Assembly: GCF_009745975.1 (NCBI RefSeq)
Contig: NZ_WHOL01000101.1
Coordinates: 1-36,157 of the forward strand
Source of the DNA: Actinokineospora pegani
GTDB lineage: Bacteria > Actinomycetota > Actinomycetes > Mycobacteriales > Pseudonocardiaceae
Length of the DNA: 36,157 nucleotides
Reading direction: 5' to 3'
Part shown: piece after piece, positions 1-25,988 of the stretch
How positions within the stretch are numbered: position 1 is the stretch's first letter
Layout: every line of letters starts with the position of its first letter
Made by a program: the position numbers and the translations under genes
Notes under the pieces: model-generated
Told to the model about the DNA's origin: nothing
Seen by the model: only the letters and a program-made list of their open reading frames with translations
Database searches by the model: none

Positions 1-2846
1 ACGGGGCGGTCGTGGGTGTGCGGTTGGACCGGTCGGCGGCGCAGGTCGTGGCGATGCTGGCCGCGCAGCGGGTGGGGGCGGCCTACCTGCCGCTGGACCC
101 GGACTACCCGGCCGAGCGCCTGGCGGCGATGGTCGAGGACGCGCGCCCCGCGTTCGTCGTCGACTCGCCGGACCTGCCGGTCGGCCCGCCGGTCACCGAG
201 GTGCCCGCGGGGGACCGCGCGGCGTACATGATCTACACGTCCGGGTCCACGGGCAGGCCGAAGGGTGTGGTGGTCCCGCAGTCGGGCATTGTGAACCGGC
301 TGTTGTGGATGCAGGCCGAGTACGGTTTGGTGCCGGGGGAGCGGGTGTTGCAGAAGACCCCGGCGAGTTTTGACGTGTCGGTGTGGGAGTTCTTCTGGCC
401 GTTGGTCACGGGTGCCACGTTGGTGTTCGCGAAGCCGGGTGGGCACAAGGACCCGGCGTACTTGGCTGAGGTGATCGACCGGCAGCGGGTGAGCACTGTC
501 CACTTCGTCCCGTCGATGTTGCGTGCGTTCTTGGCCGACTTCCGTCCGGTGTCGGGATTGCGGCGGGTGTTGTGCTCGGGCGAGGCGCTGCCGGTCGATC
601 TGCGGGACGAGTTCTTCGCCAAGTGCGATGCGGAGCTGCACAACCTCTACGGCCCCACGGAGGCCTCGGTCGACGTCACCGCCATCCGGGTCGGGCGGAC
701 GGGCACGGTGCCGATCGGGCGGCCGGTCTGGAACACGCGGGTGCAGGTGCTCGACCAGTTCCTCCGGCCGGTGCCCGACGGCGTCACCGGTGAGCTGTAC
801 CTGGCGGGCCCCCAGCTCGCCTGGGGCTACCACGACCGGGCCGCGCTGACCGCGACCCGGTTCGTCGCCGACCCGTTCCGGCCGGGGCAGCGGCTCTACC
901 GCACCGGCGACCTCGGCAGGCGCGTCGGCGGCGTCCTCGAGTACGCCGGCCGCGGCGACGACCAGGTCAAGCTGCGCGGCTTCCGGATCGAGCTGGGCGA
1001 GGTCGAGTCCGCGTTGTCCGCTGTGGACGGTGTGCGGCAGGCCGTCGTCACGGTCCGCGACGACCGGCTCATCGGCTACGTCGTCGGCGAGGTCGATCCT
1101 GAGTCGGTGCGCGCCGAGATCGCCGCCACCCGGCCGGAGCACCTGGTGCCCGCCGCGGTCGTGCTGCTCGACGCGGTGCCGCTGACCCCCAGCGGCAAGG
1201 CCGACCGCAAGGCGCTGCCCGCGCCCGACTTCGCCGCCAAGGTCGGCGACCGGGCGGCGGGGACCGACACCGAGGCCGTGCTCGCCGAGCTGGTCGCGGC
1301 CGTGCTCGGCCTGCCCTCGGTCGGCGTCGACGACGACTTCTTCGTCCTCGGCGGCGACAGCATCGTGGCCATCCAGCTCGTCGGCCGCGCCCGCGCCGCC
1401 GGGTGGCGGATCACCCCGCGCGAGGTCTTCGAGCGGCGCACGGTCGCCGGGATCGCGCTGGTCGCCGTCCCGGACACCGACGCGGGCGCGGAGGCCCCCG
1501 GCGCCGCGCTCGGCGGGCTGCCGCTGACCCCGGTCATGCGGGACCTGCTGGCCAGGGGCGGCCCGGTCGCGCGCGTGGCGCAGTCACAGCTCCTCGTCGC
1601 CCCGCCCGACCTGGACGAATCCCGGCTGATCGCCGCCGTGCAGGCGCTGCTCGACACCCACGGGATGCTCCGCGCCCGGCTGACCGGCGGGCTCACCGGC
1701 GATGCGCTCGACGTGCCGCCGCCTGGTTCGCTGGACGCCGCGCGGGTCGTGTCCCGCGCCGACGACCCGGCGGGCCAGGCGCGCACCGCGTTGGGGCAGC
1801 TCGACCCCGCCACGGGCCAGTTGGTGCGGGTGGTGTGGTCGCCGCGGCGGGTGCTGCTGGTCGTGCACCACCTCGCCGTGGACGGGGTGTCGTGGCACGT
1901 GCTCGTCGACGACCTCGTCACCGCCTACGCCGGGGGCGCCCCGATGCCCGAGCGCACGTCGTTCCGCCGGTGGGCGCTCGGCCTGGCCGGGGCCGACCGC
2001 CGGTCCGAGGCGGCCACCTGGTCGTGGCTGGCGGGCGCGTCCGGCGCGGTCGTGTCGTCCCGGGCCCTCGACCCGGGCCGCGACACCGCGGGCACCGGCC
2101 GCGACCTGGTCACCACGCTGCCCGCGGCGCTGACCGGGCCGCTGCTGACCACCGTGCCGGAGCTGTTCCACGCGGGCGTGCACGACGTGCTGCTCGCGGG
2201 CATGGCGCTGGCCGTCGCCGCGGTGCGCGGCCCCGGCCCGTGGGTGGTCGACGTCGAGGGCCACGGGCGCGAGGACGCCGCCGTGCCCGGGGCCGACCTG
2301 TCCCGCACCGTCGGCTGGTTCACCACCGTCTACCCGGTCAGCCTCGACCTCGGCGGGGTCGACGTCGCCGACGCGCTGGCGGGCGGGCCCGCCGCGGGCG
2401 CGGCCGTCAAGCGGGTCAAGGAGCACCTGCGGTCCGCGCCGGACAACGGGCTCGGCCACGGCGTGCTGCGCCACCTCGACCCCGGCGCGGGCGCGCCCGC
2501 CGGGCCCGCGCGCGACGTGCTGGTCAACTACCTGGGCCGGGCGGGCTCGGCCGGGGACGGTCCGTGGTCGCCCGCCGCCGAGGCCGCCGGGCTCGGCGGC
2601 GCCGTCGACCCGGACCTGCCGATCTCGCACGCCGCGCAGGTCAACGCCGTCTCGGTGGACGGTCCGGACGGACCGGTGCTGACCGCGACCTGGTCGTGGG
2701 GCGCGGAGGTCGCCGACGAGTGGCGGGTGCGCGCGCTCGCCGACGCGTGGACCACCGCGCTCACCGCCCTGGTCCGCCTCGCCGACGGCGGCACCGGCGG
2801 CCACACGCCGTCGGACCTGACCCTGGACGACCTGTCCCAAGACGAG
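1..2846 (+). other. NRPS module, predicted D-Ser
   Basis: A domain to about 1226, carrier about 1254-1451, epimerisation domain about 1518-2846. The condensation domain lies beyond the left edge, so it cannot be said whether this is the first extension module or whether an aryl or other acyl starter precedes it. Confidence 0.85.
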
Positions 2847-2879
2847 CTCGATGAGTTCGAGTCGGAGTGGATCTCGTGA
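1..2879 (+). CDS. NRPS, 3' part: A(Ser)-T-E module, start outside window
   Basis: This is the C-terminal part of a non-ribosomal peptide synthetase; the reading frame is open to the left edge (first whole codon at 3) and enters inside an A domain just before the VGVRLDRS segment. Numbering from the codon at 12: A domain to about 405, with [11 protein letters not shown] near 75-85, YRTGD at 296-300 and the A10 lysine K396. Then a carrier domain with GGDS (Ser450), and an epimerisation domain at about 503-945 with HHLAVDG (619-625), EGHGRE, VGWFT and VNYLGR. Pocket residues D121, V122, W125, H164, L187, S189, L212, V220, D221 and K396 give DVWHLSLVDK, the well-known serine code (EntF-like). The GGDS carrier, rather than GGHS, is usual before E domains. 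The module should present D-Ser to the next protein. The last ~25 residues (TPSD...[10 protein letters not shown]) look like a donor COM docking helix. The stop overlaps the next start by 4 bases (GTGA). The specificity core uses codons unlike the rest (see findings). Confidence 0.95.
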   Translation, partial: GAVVGVRLDRSAAQVVAMLAAQRVGAAYLPLDPDYPAERLAAMVEDARPAFVVDSPDLPVGPPVTEVPAGDRAAYMIYTSGSTGRPKGVVVPQSGIVNRLLWMQAEYGLVPGERVLQKTPASFDVSVWEFFWPLVTGATLVFAKPGGHKDPAYLAEVIDRQRVSTVHFVPSMLRAFLADFRPVSGLRRVLCSGEALPVDLRDEFFAKCDAELHNLYGPTEASVDVTAIRVGRTGTVPIGRPVWNTRVQVLDQFLRPVPDGVTGELYLAGPQLAWGYHDRAALTATRFVADPFRPGQRLYRTGDLGRRVGGVLEYAGRGDDQVKLRGFRIELGEVESALSAVDGVRQAVVTVRDDRLIGYVVGEVDPESVRAEIAATRPEHLVPAAVVLLDAVPLTPSGKADRKALPAPDFAAKVGDRAAGTDTEAVLAELVAAVLGLPSVGVDDDFFVLGGDSIVAIQLVGRARAAGWRITPREVFERRTVAGIALVAVPDTDAGAEAPGAALGGLPLTPVMRDLLARGGPVARVAQSQLLVAPPDLDESRLIAAVQALLDTHGMLRARLTGGLTGDALDVPPPGSLDAARVVSRADDPAGQARTALGQLDPATGQLVRVVWSPRRVLLVVHHLAVDGVSWHVLVDDLVTAYAGGAPMPERTSFRRWALGLAGADRRSEAATWSWLAGASGAVVSSRALDPGRDTAGTGRDLVTTLPAALTGPLLTTVPELFHAGVHDVLLAGMALAVAAVRGPGPWVVDVEGHGREDAAVPGADLSRTVGWFTTVYPVSLDLGGVDVADALAGGPAAGAAVKRVKEHLRSAPDNGLGHGVLRHLDPGAGAPAGPARDVLVNYLGRAGSAGDGPWSPAAEAAGLGGAVDPDLPISHAAQVNAVSVDGPDGPVLTATWSWGAEVADEWRVRALADAWTTALTALVRLADGGTGGHTPSDLTLDDLSQDELDEFESEWIS
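2864..2867 (+). promoter_or_regulatory. RBS that decides the start of the second NRPS gene
   Basis: GGAG ends eight bases before GTG 2876. The competing GTG at 2867 overlaps this motif and has no RBS of its own, so the GTGA-coupled start is preferred. Confidence 0.7.
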
Positions 2880-5800
2880 ACACGCGCAAGTCCGGACTGG
2901 AAGACGTCCTGCCCCTGTCGCCGTTGCAGCAGGGCCTGCTGTTCCACAGCGAGTTCGCGGGCGGGGCGGGCGGCGACGGCGCGCCCGACCCGTACCTGGT
3001 GCAGTTCGCCCTGGAACTGGACGGCGCGCTCGACCCGGCCCGGCTGCGCGCCTCGGCGCAGGCGCTGGTCGACCGGCACACGACGCTGCGCGCGTGCTTC
3101 CGCCGCCGCAAGAGCGGGGAACTGGTCGCGCCCGTCCCGGTGTCGGTCGCGCTGCCGTGGCGCGAGGTCGACACCGACCCGGGCGGGTGGGACGCGCTGC
3201 TCGCCGAGGACCGGCTCACCGGCTTCGACGCGGCGACGCCGCCGCTGCTGCGGATGCTGCTGGCCCGGGTCGCCCCGGACCGGCACCGGCTGCTGATCAC
3301 CTTCCACCACGCGCTGCTCGACGGCTGGTCGCTGCCGCTGGTGGCGCGCGAACTGTTCACCCTCTACGGCGCGGACGCCAGCCCGCACGCCCTGCCCGCC
3401 GTGCGCCCGTACAAGGACTACCTGAACTGGTTGCGCGGCAAGGACACCGAGGCCGCGAAGCAGGCCTGGGCCGAGTCGCTGTCCGGGGTCGCCGAGCCCA
3501 CGCTGCTGGCCCCCGGCGCGGACCCGGCCGGGTCCGCCGAGCAACAGCGGGTCGAGCTGCCCGACGGGCTCGCCGCCGCCATCGCCGACACCGCCCGCAC
3601 GGTCGGCGTCACCGTGAACACCGTCGTGCAGACGGCCTGGGCGCTGCTGCTGGCCCGCTCGCTGGGCCGCGACGACGTCGTGTTCGGCTCGACGGTGTCC
3701 GGCCGCCCGCCGGAGCTGGCCGGGGTGGACTCGATGGTCGGGCTGTTCATCAACACCATCCCGGTGCGGGTCGCGCTGCGCCCGGCCGAGCCGGTCGGGG
3801 CCCTGCTGCGCCGGGTGCAGTCCGAGCAGGCCAGGGTGATGGACCACCAGCACCTGGGCCTGGCCGACATCCAGCGCGTGGTCGGGATCGGCGAGCTGTT
3901 CGACACGCTGACCGTCGTGGAGACCTACCACGTCGACACCGACGCGCTGGCCGCCGCCGAGGGGGCCAGCGGCCTCAAGGTCGCCACCGGTCAGACCCAC
4001 GACGCCACCCACTACCCGGCCACCCTCGTGGTGACCGGCGGCGCGGTCCCGGAGCTGCTGCTGAAGTTCCGGCCGGGCCTGGTCGACCCGGACGTGCTCG
4101 GCGCCCGGCTGGCCCGCGTGCTCGCCGCGCTCACCGGCGACCACGACACCCTGACCGCCACCGTCTCCATCCTGTCCGAAGTGGAGCGCCGGGACGCGCT
4201 GGCCGTGGTCGCCGCGCCCGAGCGGGCGGCGCGCACGATCCCCGAGCTGTTCGCCGACCACGCTTTCCCGGACGCCACCGCGCTCGTCTGCGGCGACGAA
4301 CGGCTGACCTACGCCCAGCTCGACGAGCGCTCGTCCGCGCTCGCGGGCGCGCTGGCCGAGCGCGGCGCCGGGCCGGGCACGGTGGTGGCCATCGGGCTCC
4401 CGCGCGGCACGGAGCTGGTCGTGGCCGTGCTCGCCGTGCTCAAGGCGGGTGCGGCGTACCTGCCGCTGGACCCGGGCTACCCGAAGGCGCGGCTGGAGTT
4501 CATGCTCGCCGACGCCCGGCCCGCGCTCCTGGTCACCGACGACCCGGGCGCCTTCGACAGCGCCGTTCCGGCGGTCGCGCCCGGTGCCGTCGGACAGCCG
4601 CAGGCGCCCGACCTGAGCCCGGACCACCCGGCGTACATCATCTACACCTCCGGCTCCACCGGCACGCCCAAGGGTGTCGTCGTGCCGCACCGCAACGTCA
4701 GCAGGCTGCTGTCGGCCACCGACCACTGGTTCGGCTTCGGCGCGGGCGACGTGTGGACGCTGTTCCACTCCTACGCCTTCGACTTCTCCGTCTGGGAGCT
4801 GTGGGGCGCGCTGCTGCGCGGCGGCACGCTCGTCGTCGTCGACCACGCCACCACCCGCTCCCCGGAGGCGTTCCTGGAGCTGCTGGCCCGTGAGCGCGTC
4901 ACCGTCCTCAACCAGACGCCCTCGGCGTTCCGCCAGCTCGACGCCGTCGACGCCGCCCGGGGCGGGGTCGACCTGGCGCTGCGCACGGTGGTGTTCGGCG
5001 GCGAGGCGCTGGACCCGCGCACGCTCGCGGGCTGGTTCACCCGCCACCCGGAGGACTCGCCGCGCCTGGTGAACATGTACGGCATCACCGAGACGACCGT
5101 GCACGTCACCCACCACCCGGTCACCGCCGCTGAGACGGCGCACGGCGCGTCGGGCGTCGGCGTGCCCATCCCGGACCTGCGCGTGCACGTCCTCGACTCC
5201 GGCCTCCAGCCCGCCGCGCCCGGCGTGGTCGGTGAGATGTACGTCGGTGGCGCGGGCCTGGCGCACGGCTACCTGGGCCGCCCGGGGCTGACCGCGACCC
5301 GGTTCGTGGCCGACCCGTTCACCGGCGGGCGCCTGTACCGCACCGGCGACCTCGCGCGCCGGGGCGCCGATGGGACGCTCGAGTACCTGGGCCGCGCCGA
5401 CGACCAGGTCAAGGTGCGCGGGTTCCGGATCGAGCCCGGCGAGGTCGAGGCGGCGCTGACCGCCCAGCCCGGCGTCGGCGAGGCCGTCGTCGTCGCCCGC
5501 ACCGACCAGCCCGGCCTCACCCGCCTCGTCGGCTACGTGACCGGGGCGGTCGACGGGGCCCAGGTGCGCGCCGCCGTCGCCGCCGACCTGCCCGAGCACC
5601 TGGTGCCCTCGGCCGTCGTCGTGCTCGACCGCATCCCGTTGACGGCCAACGGCAAGACCGACCGCGAGGCCCTGCCCGCCCCCGACTTCGCGGGCCTGAC
5701 CACCCGGCGCGCCCCCGAGACGCCCGCCGAGACGGCCGTCGCCGCGCTGATGGCCGAGGTGCTGGGCCTGCCGGGCGTCGGCGTGGACGACGACTTCTTC

Positions 5801-8800
5801 GCCCTGGGCGGCGACAGCATCATCGCCATCCAGCTCGTGGCCCGCGCCCGCGCCGAGGGCGTGGCGATCACCCCGAGGCTGGTCTTCGAGCACCGCACGG
5901 TCGCCCGCATCGCCGAGGCCGCCACCCCGGCGGCCGAGCCGGCCCCCGCGACCGAGGACGACAACGGGACCCTGCCGCTGACCCCGATCATGCGCGAGCT
6001 GCTCGGCCGGGGCGGGCCGGTCGACCGGGTCGCGCAGGGCAGGCTGCTCATCGCCCCGCCCGACCTCACCGAGGCGGCGTTCACCGCCGCCATCCAGTCC
6101 CTTGTGGACTCACACGGGATGCTGCGCGCCCGGCTCGTCGGCGACGCGCTCGAGGTCCGCCCGCGGGTGCGGGCCTCGGTCCGCGTCTCCGACGGCGAGG
6201 TGGCCGTCGAGGCCGCCCGCGCCTACGGCGAGCTGGACCCGGCCGCCGGGGAGGTCCTGCGCGCGGTCTGGTTCCCGGCGCGGCAGCGGGTGCTGCTGGT
6301 GATCCACCACCTCGCCGTCGACGGCGTCTCCTGGCGCGTCATCAGCGACGACCTGGCCAACGGGCCCGGCGCGGCCACCACGTCCTTCCGCCGGTGGGCG
6401 CGCGGACTGTCCGAACTGGACCGCTCGGCGGAAGCGCGGTACTGGGCCGCCGCGACGGACCCCGACGCGCGCGTTCCCGTGCCCGGCCGCGACACCGTCG
6501 CCACCGTCCGCACGGTCCGGGTGTCCGTGCCGGAACCGGTCGCGGGCAGGCTGCTGGGCCCGGTCGCCGCCGCCTACCGCGCGGGCGCGGAGGACGTGCT
6601 GATGACCGCCATGGCGCTGGCCGTGGCCCGGGTGACCGGTCGCACCGCACCCGTGCTCGGCCGCGAGGGGCACGGCCGGGTCGAGGACGCCGTCCCCGGC
6701 GTCGACCTGTCCCGCACCGTGGGCTGGTTCACCGCCGTGCACCCCGTCCGCCTCGACCTCGGCGGCCTCGACCTCGACGACCCCGGGGCCGCGCTCAAGC
6801 GCGTCAAGCAGGCGCTGCGCGAGGTCCCCGGCGACGGCCTCGGCCACGGCCTGCTCGGCGCCCCGGGCAAGCCGGAGATCCTGGTCAACTACCTGGGCCG
6901 GTTCACCGGCGGCGCGGACGGCCGCCCCTGGACCGGCGCGCCGGAGTCGGCCGCCCTCGGCGGCGACGCCGATCCCGGCCTCACCGTGGGGCACGCGATC
7001 GAGGTCAACGCCGTCGCGGGCGCGGACGGGCTCAGCGCCGTGTTCGCCTTCCCGGCCGCGCTCGTCGGCGAGGACGAGGTCACCGCGCTGGCCGACGCGT
7101 GGGTGGCGGCCCTGCACGCCCTGGACGGGCAGGGCGCCACCGGCCGCACCCCGTCCGACTTCCCGCTCGCCGCGCTCACCCAGGACGACACCGACGCGCT
7201 GCTCACCGCCGTCCCCGACCTGGTCGACGTGTGGACGCCGACACCGTTGCAGGAGGGCCTGGCGTTCCTGTCCTCCTACGACGAGACCGGACCCGACGCC
7301 TACAACGTCCAGTTCGCCTGCGAGCTGCGCGGGACCGTCGACACCGCCCGCCTGCGCGCCGCCGCGCAGGCCGTCCTCGACCGCAACGACGCCCTGCGCG
7401 TGTCCGTCGGCTCCCGGCTCGACGGCGACCCGGTGCTCGTCGTGCCCGCCTCCGTGCCCGTGCCGTGGCGCGAGGTCGCGATCGCCGAGGACCGGTGGTC
7501 GGAGCTGGTGGCCGAGGACCGGGCCACCCGGTTCGACGTGAGCGCGGGCCCGCTGCTGCGGTTCCTCGTCGCCCGCACCGGCCCGGACCGCGTGCGGCTG
7601 CTGGTGAGCTACCACCACCTGCTGCTCGACGGCTGGTCCACGCCGCTGCTGGTCCGCGAGCTGTTCGAGACCTACGCGGGCGCCGCCCCCCGGACCCGCC
7701 CGTTCCGCGACTTCCTGCACTGGCTGTCGCGGCAGGACGCCGACGCCGGGGCCGCCGCGTGGGCGCGGGCCCTCGACGGCGTCGCCGAACCGTCCCTGGT
7801 CGGCCGCTCGGGCGGGGCGGTCGGCGCACCGCCCGAGCGCGTGGACATCGACCTGCCCGCCGGGCTCGCCGAGGCCGCCCGCGCCCGCGCGGTCACCCTC
7901 AACACCCTCGTGCAGACGGCCTGGGGCCTGGCGCTGGCCCGCGGTCTCGGCCGCGCCGATGTCGTGTTCGGCGCGACAGTGTCCGGCAGGCCGCCGGAGC
8001 TGCCCGGCGTCGACACGGTGCTGGGCCTGTTCATCAACACCCTGCCGGTGCGGGTGCGCCTGGACGCGGGGGAGACCGTCGCCGACCTGCTCACCCGCGT
8101 GCAGGCCGAGCAGGCCAGGGTGCTCGACCACCAGCACACCGGGCTCGCCGGCATCCAGCGCGCGGTCGGGCTGGGGGAGCTGTTCGACACGCTGACCGTC
8201 GTCGAGAGCTTCCCGATCGACACCGCCGCCCTCGACCGCGCCGAGACCGCCGCCGGGTTCGCCGTGTCCGGGGTGACCGGCGCGGACGCCACCCACTACC
8301 CGCTGACGCTCACCGTCACGGCGGGGGAGCGGGTCAGCGCGTGGCTCGACGTGCGCGCGGACCTGCTGGCCGAGGGCGACGCGCGGCGCTGGGCCCACCG
8401 GTTCACCGCCGCGCTGGCCGCCTTGGCCGCCGACCCGGGGGCCCGGGTCGGCGACCTCGACCTGCTCGACGAGGCCGAGCGGTTCCTGGTCCTCGACGAG
8501 GCCGGGACGCCCGCGCCGCGGGCCGCGCCACCGGTGCTGGAGGTGTTCGCCGAGCAGGTGGCGGCCCAGCCCGACGCGCTCGCGGTCGTCGGCGGCGAGG
8601 AGTCGCTGACCTTCGCCGAGCTGGACCGGCGCTCGTCCGCGCTCGCGGGCCTGCTGGCCGGGCGCGGGGTCGGGCCGGGGTCGGTGGTCGCGCTGGCGCT
8701 GCCGTCCTCGGCGGGCCTGGTCGCGGCGGTCCTGGGCGTGTGGAAGGCGGGGGCCGCGTTCGTCGTCCTCGACCCCGAGTACCCGGCCGCCCGGCTGGCG

Positions 8801-11577
8801 GGGATGCTCGCCGACGCCGGGCCCGCGCTCGCGCTGGCCATCGCCGCGACCGCCACCGTGCCCGCCGGGGTGGCGACGGTCCTGCTCGACGAGGTCGACC
8901 TGGCCGCCGTCGAGCCGCTGTCCGCCCGCCCGGCCGGTGGCGTCGCGTACGTGGTGTTCACCTCCGGGTCCACCGGCAGGCCCAAGGGCGTGCTCGCCAC
9001 GCACGCGGGCCTGTCCGCGCTGCTGGCCTCGCACCGGGCGTCGGTGATGACCGAGCGGACCCGCGTGCTCAACACCGCGTCGTTCTCGTTCGACGCCGCG
9101 CTCGACCCCCTGCTGTGGATGGTCGCCGGGCACGAGCTGCACCTGTCGGTCGACACCGCCGCGATCGTCGGCCACGTCCGCGACCACCGGATCGGCTACC
9201 TCGACGCCGCCCCGTCGCTGCTGGCCCGGCTCGTCGACGACGGGCTCCTCGACGGCGAGCACCGGCCCGCCGTCGTGGGCACCGGTGGCGAGGCGGTCAG
9301 CCCCGCGCTGTGGTCCGCGCTGGCCGACTCCGGCGTGACCGCGCACAACTTCTACGGCCCGAGCGAGACCACAGTGGACGCCACGGTGGGGCGGGTCGAG
9401 CCGGGTCGGGTCGTCATCGGCCGCCCGGTCGCGGGCACCCTCGCCCGCGTCCTCGGGCCCGGCCTGGAGCTGCTGGCCCCCGGCGTCGTGGGCGAGCTGT
9501 ACCTGGGCGGGGCCGGCGTGGCCCTGGGCTACCTGGGCGACCCGGCCCTGACCGCGCGCAAGTTCGTCGCCGACCCGCACGGCCCGGGCAGGCTCTACCG
9601 CACCGGCGACCGGGCGCGCTGGCGTTCCGATGGCGTGCTGGAATTCGTTGGCCGGGCCGACGACCAGGTCAAGGTGCGCGGCTTCCGGGTCGAGCCGGGC
9701 GAGGTCGAGGCCGCGTTCGCCGGGCTGGTCGCGCGCGCCGTGGTCGTGCTGCGCGAGAACCGCCTGGTCGCCTACGTGACCGGCGCGGCGGTCGACGAGG
9801 ACCGGTTGCGCGCGCACGCCGCCGAGGTCCTGCCCGACCACATGGTCCCGGCGGCCGTCGTCGGGCTCGAGGCGTTCCCCGAGACGCCCAGCGGCAAGGT
9901 CGACCGGGCCGCCCTGCCCGCGCCGGACTTCGCCGCGCTGGTCGGCGCCCGCGCACCCGCGACCCCGGTCGAACGGGAGCTGGCCGGGCTGATGGCCTCG
10001 GTCCTCGGCCTGCCCGAGGTGGGCGCGGACGACGACTTCTTCGCCCTGGGCGGCGACAGCATCGTCTCCATCCAGCTCGTCTCCCGGGCCCGCGCGGCGG
10101 GGTTGCGGTTCAGCCCGCGCGAGGTGTTCGAGCAGCGCACCGTCGCCGCGCTGGCGCTGGTCGCCCAGGTCGACGAGCCGGAGCAGGCGGTCGACGACGA
10201 CGGCTCCGGTGTCGTCCCGCTGACCCCGGTCATGCGCGACCTGGTCGACCGGGGCGGCCCGCTCACCCGCTACGCCCAGACCCAGGTCCTCACCGCCCCA
10301 CCGGGCCTGACCGACGAACACCTGGTCGCCGCCGTGCAGGCGCTGCTCGACGCGCACGCCGTGCTGCGCGCCCGGCTCACCGACGCCGGGCTGGAGATCG
10401 GACCGCCCGGCTCGGTCGACGCCGCGTCGGTCGTGCGCGCGGCCGGGTCGGTCGACGAGCTGCTGGACGAGCTGGACCCGCGCACCGGCGACGTCCTGCG
10501 CGTCGGTCGCCTCGGCGGCAAGGTCGTCCTCGCCGCGCACCACCTGGTGGTCGACGGCGTGTCCTGGCGCGTCCTCGTGCCCGACCTGGTCGCCGCGCAC
10601 GCGGCCGTCGCCGAGGGCCGCGCGCCCGACCTCGCCCCGGTCGGCACGTCCTTCCGCCGCTGGGCCGAGGGGTTGACCGCCAAGGCCTCCGACGTGTCCG
10701 AACTGGACCACTGGGCCGCCGTCGTCGCCGAGCCGGAGCCGGTGTTCCCGCCGCTGGACCCCGCGCGGGACACGGTGTCGACGCTGGCCCGGATCACCAC
10801 GACCATCCCGGCGGAGGTGGCCGAGCCGCTGCTCGGCCCGGTGCCGCGGCTCTTCCACGCCGAGGTCGAGGACGTGCTGCTCACCGGTTTCGCGCTGGGG
10901 CTGGCCCGCTGGACGAAGCGGCGCGGCGGGCAGCGCACGTCCGTCGTGGTCGACCTCGAGTCGCACGGCCGCGACGAGGACGCCGTCGCGGGCGCGGACC
11001 TGCACCGCACCGTCGGCTGGTTCACCGCGGTGTTCCCCGTCCGCCTCGACCTGGCCGGCGTCGACGTCGCCGACGCGCTCGACGGCGGCCCGGGGGCGGG
11101 CACCGCGCTCAAGGCCGTCAAGGAGCAGCGCCGCGCCGTGCCGGGGGAGGGGCTGGGCTTCGGCCTGCTGCGCCACCTCAACCCCGAGACCGGCCCGCGC
11201 CTGGCCGGGGAGCGCCAGTTCCTGTTCAACTACCTCGGCCGCCTCGACACCGGCCGCGCCGGGTCCGCGGTGTGGGGCCCGGACCCGGAGCACCCCGGCA
11301 TCGGCGGTGGCGACCACCCCGACCGGCCCGCCGAGCACGCCGTCCAGCTCGACGTGCACGCCGCCGACGGGGAGTTCACCGCCGCGTGGACCTTCCCGAC
11401 CGGTGTCCTCGCCGAGCACGAGGCGCGTGACCTCGCGGTCGCGTTCGGGGCCGCGCTGCGCGCGGTCGCCGAGCACGGCGCGGAGTCCGGCGCGGGCGGG
11501 CTCACCCCGTCCGACCTGCTCGCCCCCGGCCTCGGCCAGGCCCAGATCGACGCGTTCGAGTCCCAGTGGAGGACCCA

Positions 11578-11581
<4 letters not shown>
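2876..11581 (+). CDS. NRPS, two modules: C-A(Thr)-T-E, C-A(X)-T-E
   Basis: This 2901-residue synthetase adds two residues and epimerises both. I choose the GTG at 2876 over the in-frame GTG at 2867 because it gives a 4-base GTGA overlap with the upstream stop and has GGAG eight bases ahead. Module 1: C about 7-442 (HHALLDG at 144-150), A about 453-935, T (Ser981), E about 1032-1429 (HHLAVDG at 1144). Its pocket D636 F637 W640 N679 V706 G708 M734 V742 H743 K927 reads DFWNVGMVHK, one step from the standard Thr code; epimerisation at C-alpha would give D-allo-Thr. Module 2: C about 1448-1863 (HHLLLDG at 1580), A about 1885-2349, T (Ser2395), E about 2446-2882 (HHLVVDG at 2555, ESHGRD in place of EGHGRE). 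Its pocket D2073 A2074 D2077 D2110 G2135 G2137 F2159 V2167 D2168 K2341 reads DADDGGFVDK, which I cannot match to a known substrate; a cationic residue is inferred. Both C domains start with the [17 protein letters not shown] motif expected of D-donor (DCL) domains. No catalytic motif is missing. Confidence 0.96.
2894..7162 (+). other. NRPS module, predicted D-allo-Thr
   Basis: C about 2894-4201, A about 4232-5680, carrier about 5708-5914, E about 5969-7162. Code DFWNVGMVHK. The E domain is complete, so L-Thr activated by the A domain should leave as D-allo-Thr. Confidence 0.85.
7217..11521 (+). other. NRPS module, predicted D-X (first of three identical codes)
   Basis: C about 7217-8464, A about 8528-9922, carrier about 9950-10165, E about 10211-11521. 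Core A4 reads [12 protein letters not shown], with Asp where most A domains have Trp, Glu or a hydrophobic at pocket position 239. Substrate unknown. Confidence 0.8.
11568..11572 (+). promoter_or_regulatory. RBS that decides the start of the third NRPS gene
   Basis: GGAGG lies five bases before GTG 11578, whose GTGA overlaps the upstream stop. The alternative GTG at 11566 would place the RBS inside the coding region. Confidence 0.75.
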
Positions 11582-25692
<14,111 letters not shown>

Positions 25693-25940
25693 CGGTCAGG
25701 ACAAGACCATCCGGCCCGAGGGCCCCCGAGACCAAAGTCGCTCGGCGGCGCCGGCAATCCCCGGTGCTCGAACCGGACTTGGCAACGCCCCGGTCGTCGC
25801 AGGCTGGTCCACCACGACCAGCAGCGTCCCGCCATGCCACCAGGCCTGGTGACCACAACTCCCTGATCAGGGGCCGCGAAAAGGTGACGGGGTCCCCAGG
25901 CCCGGATGGCATGCGACACCGGGCCGAGTGCCTGAGACGA
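25693..25940. other. Intergenic stretch after the NRPS operon
   Basis: No convincing gene on either strand. The open frames here are antisense or run-through shadows with mixed third-position usage. A perfect 14-base palindrome CACCAGGCCTGGTG sits at 25838-25851, but nothing shows it is functional. Confidence 0.5.
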
Positions 25941-25979
25941 CGACGAGGGCCGCCCCGGAAGCCGGGGCGGCCCTCGTCG
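25941..25979. terminator. Perfect GC-rich hairpin between convergent genes
   Basis: An 18-base stem (25941-25958 with 25962-25979) is perfectly complementary around a 3-base AAG loop. It begins about 10 bases beyond the stop of the binding-protein gene on the - strand and about 250 bases beyond the NRPS stop. It has no U-tract, as is common for actinobacterial terminators. It probably ends the binding-protein transcript and may also catch NRPS read-through. Confidence 0.85.
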
Positions 25980-25988
25980 GACCGCGGG

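Noticed and set aside
12-14. GTG at 12 as the start of the first NRPS gene
   Set aside because: The frame is open to the window edge, and the codons before it ([11 protein letters not shown]) continue the A-domain sequence. The gene is truncated, not started here.
25838-25851. 14-base palindrome CACCAGGCCTGGTG
   Set aside because: It is short, GC-rich and isolated, with no promoter near it. Chance palindromes of this length are plausible in such sequence.
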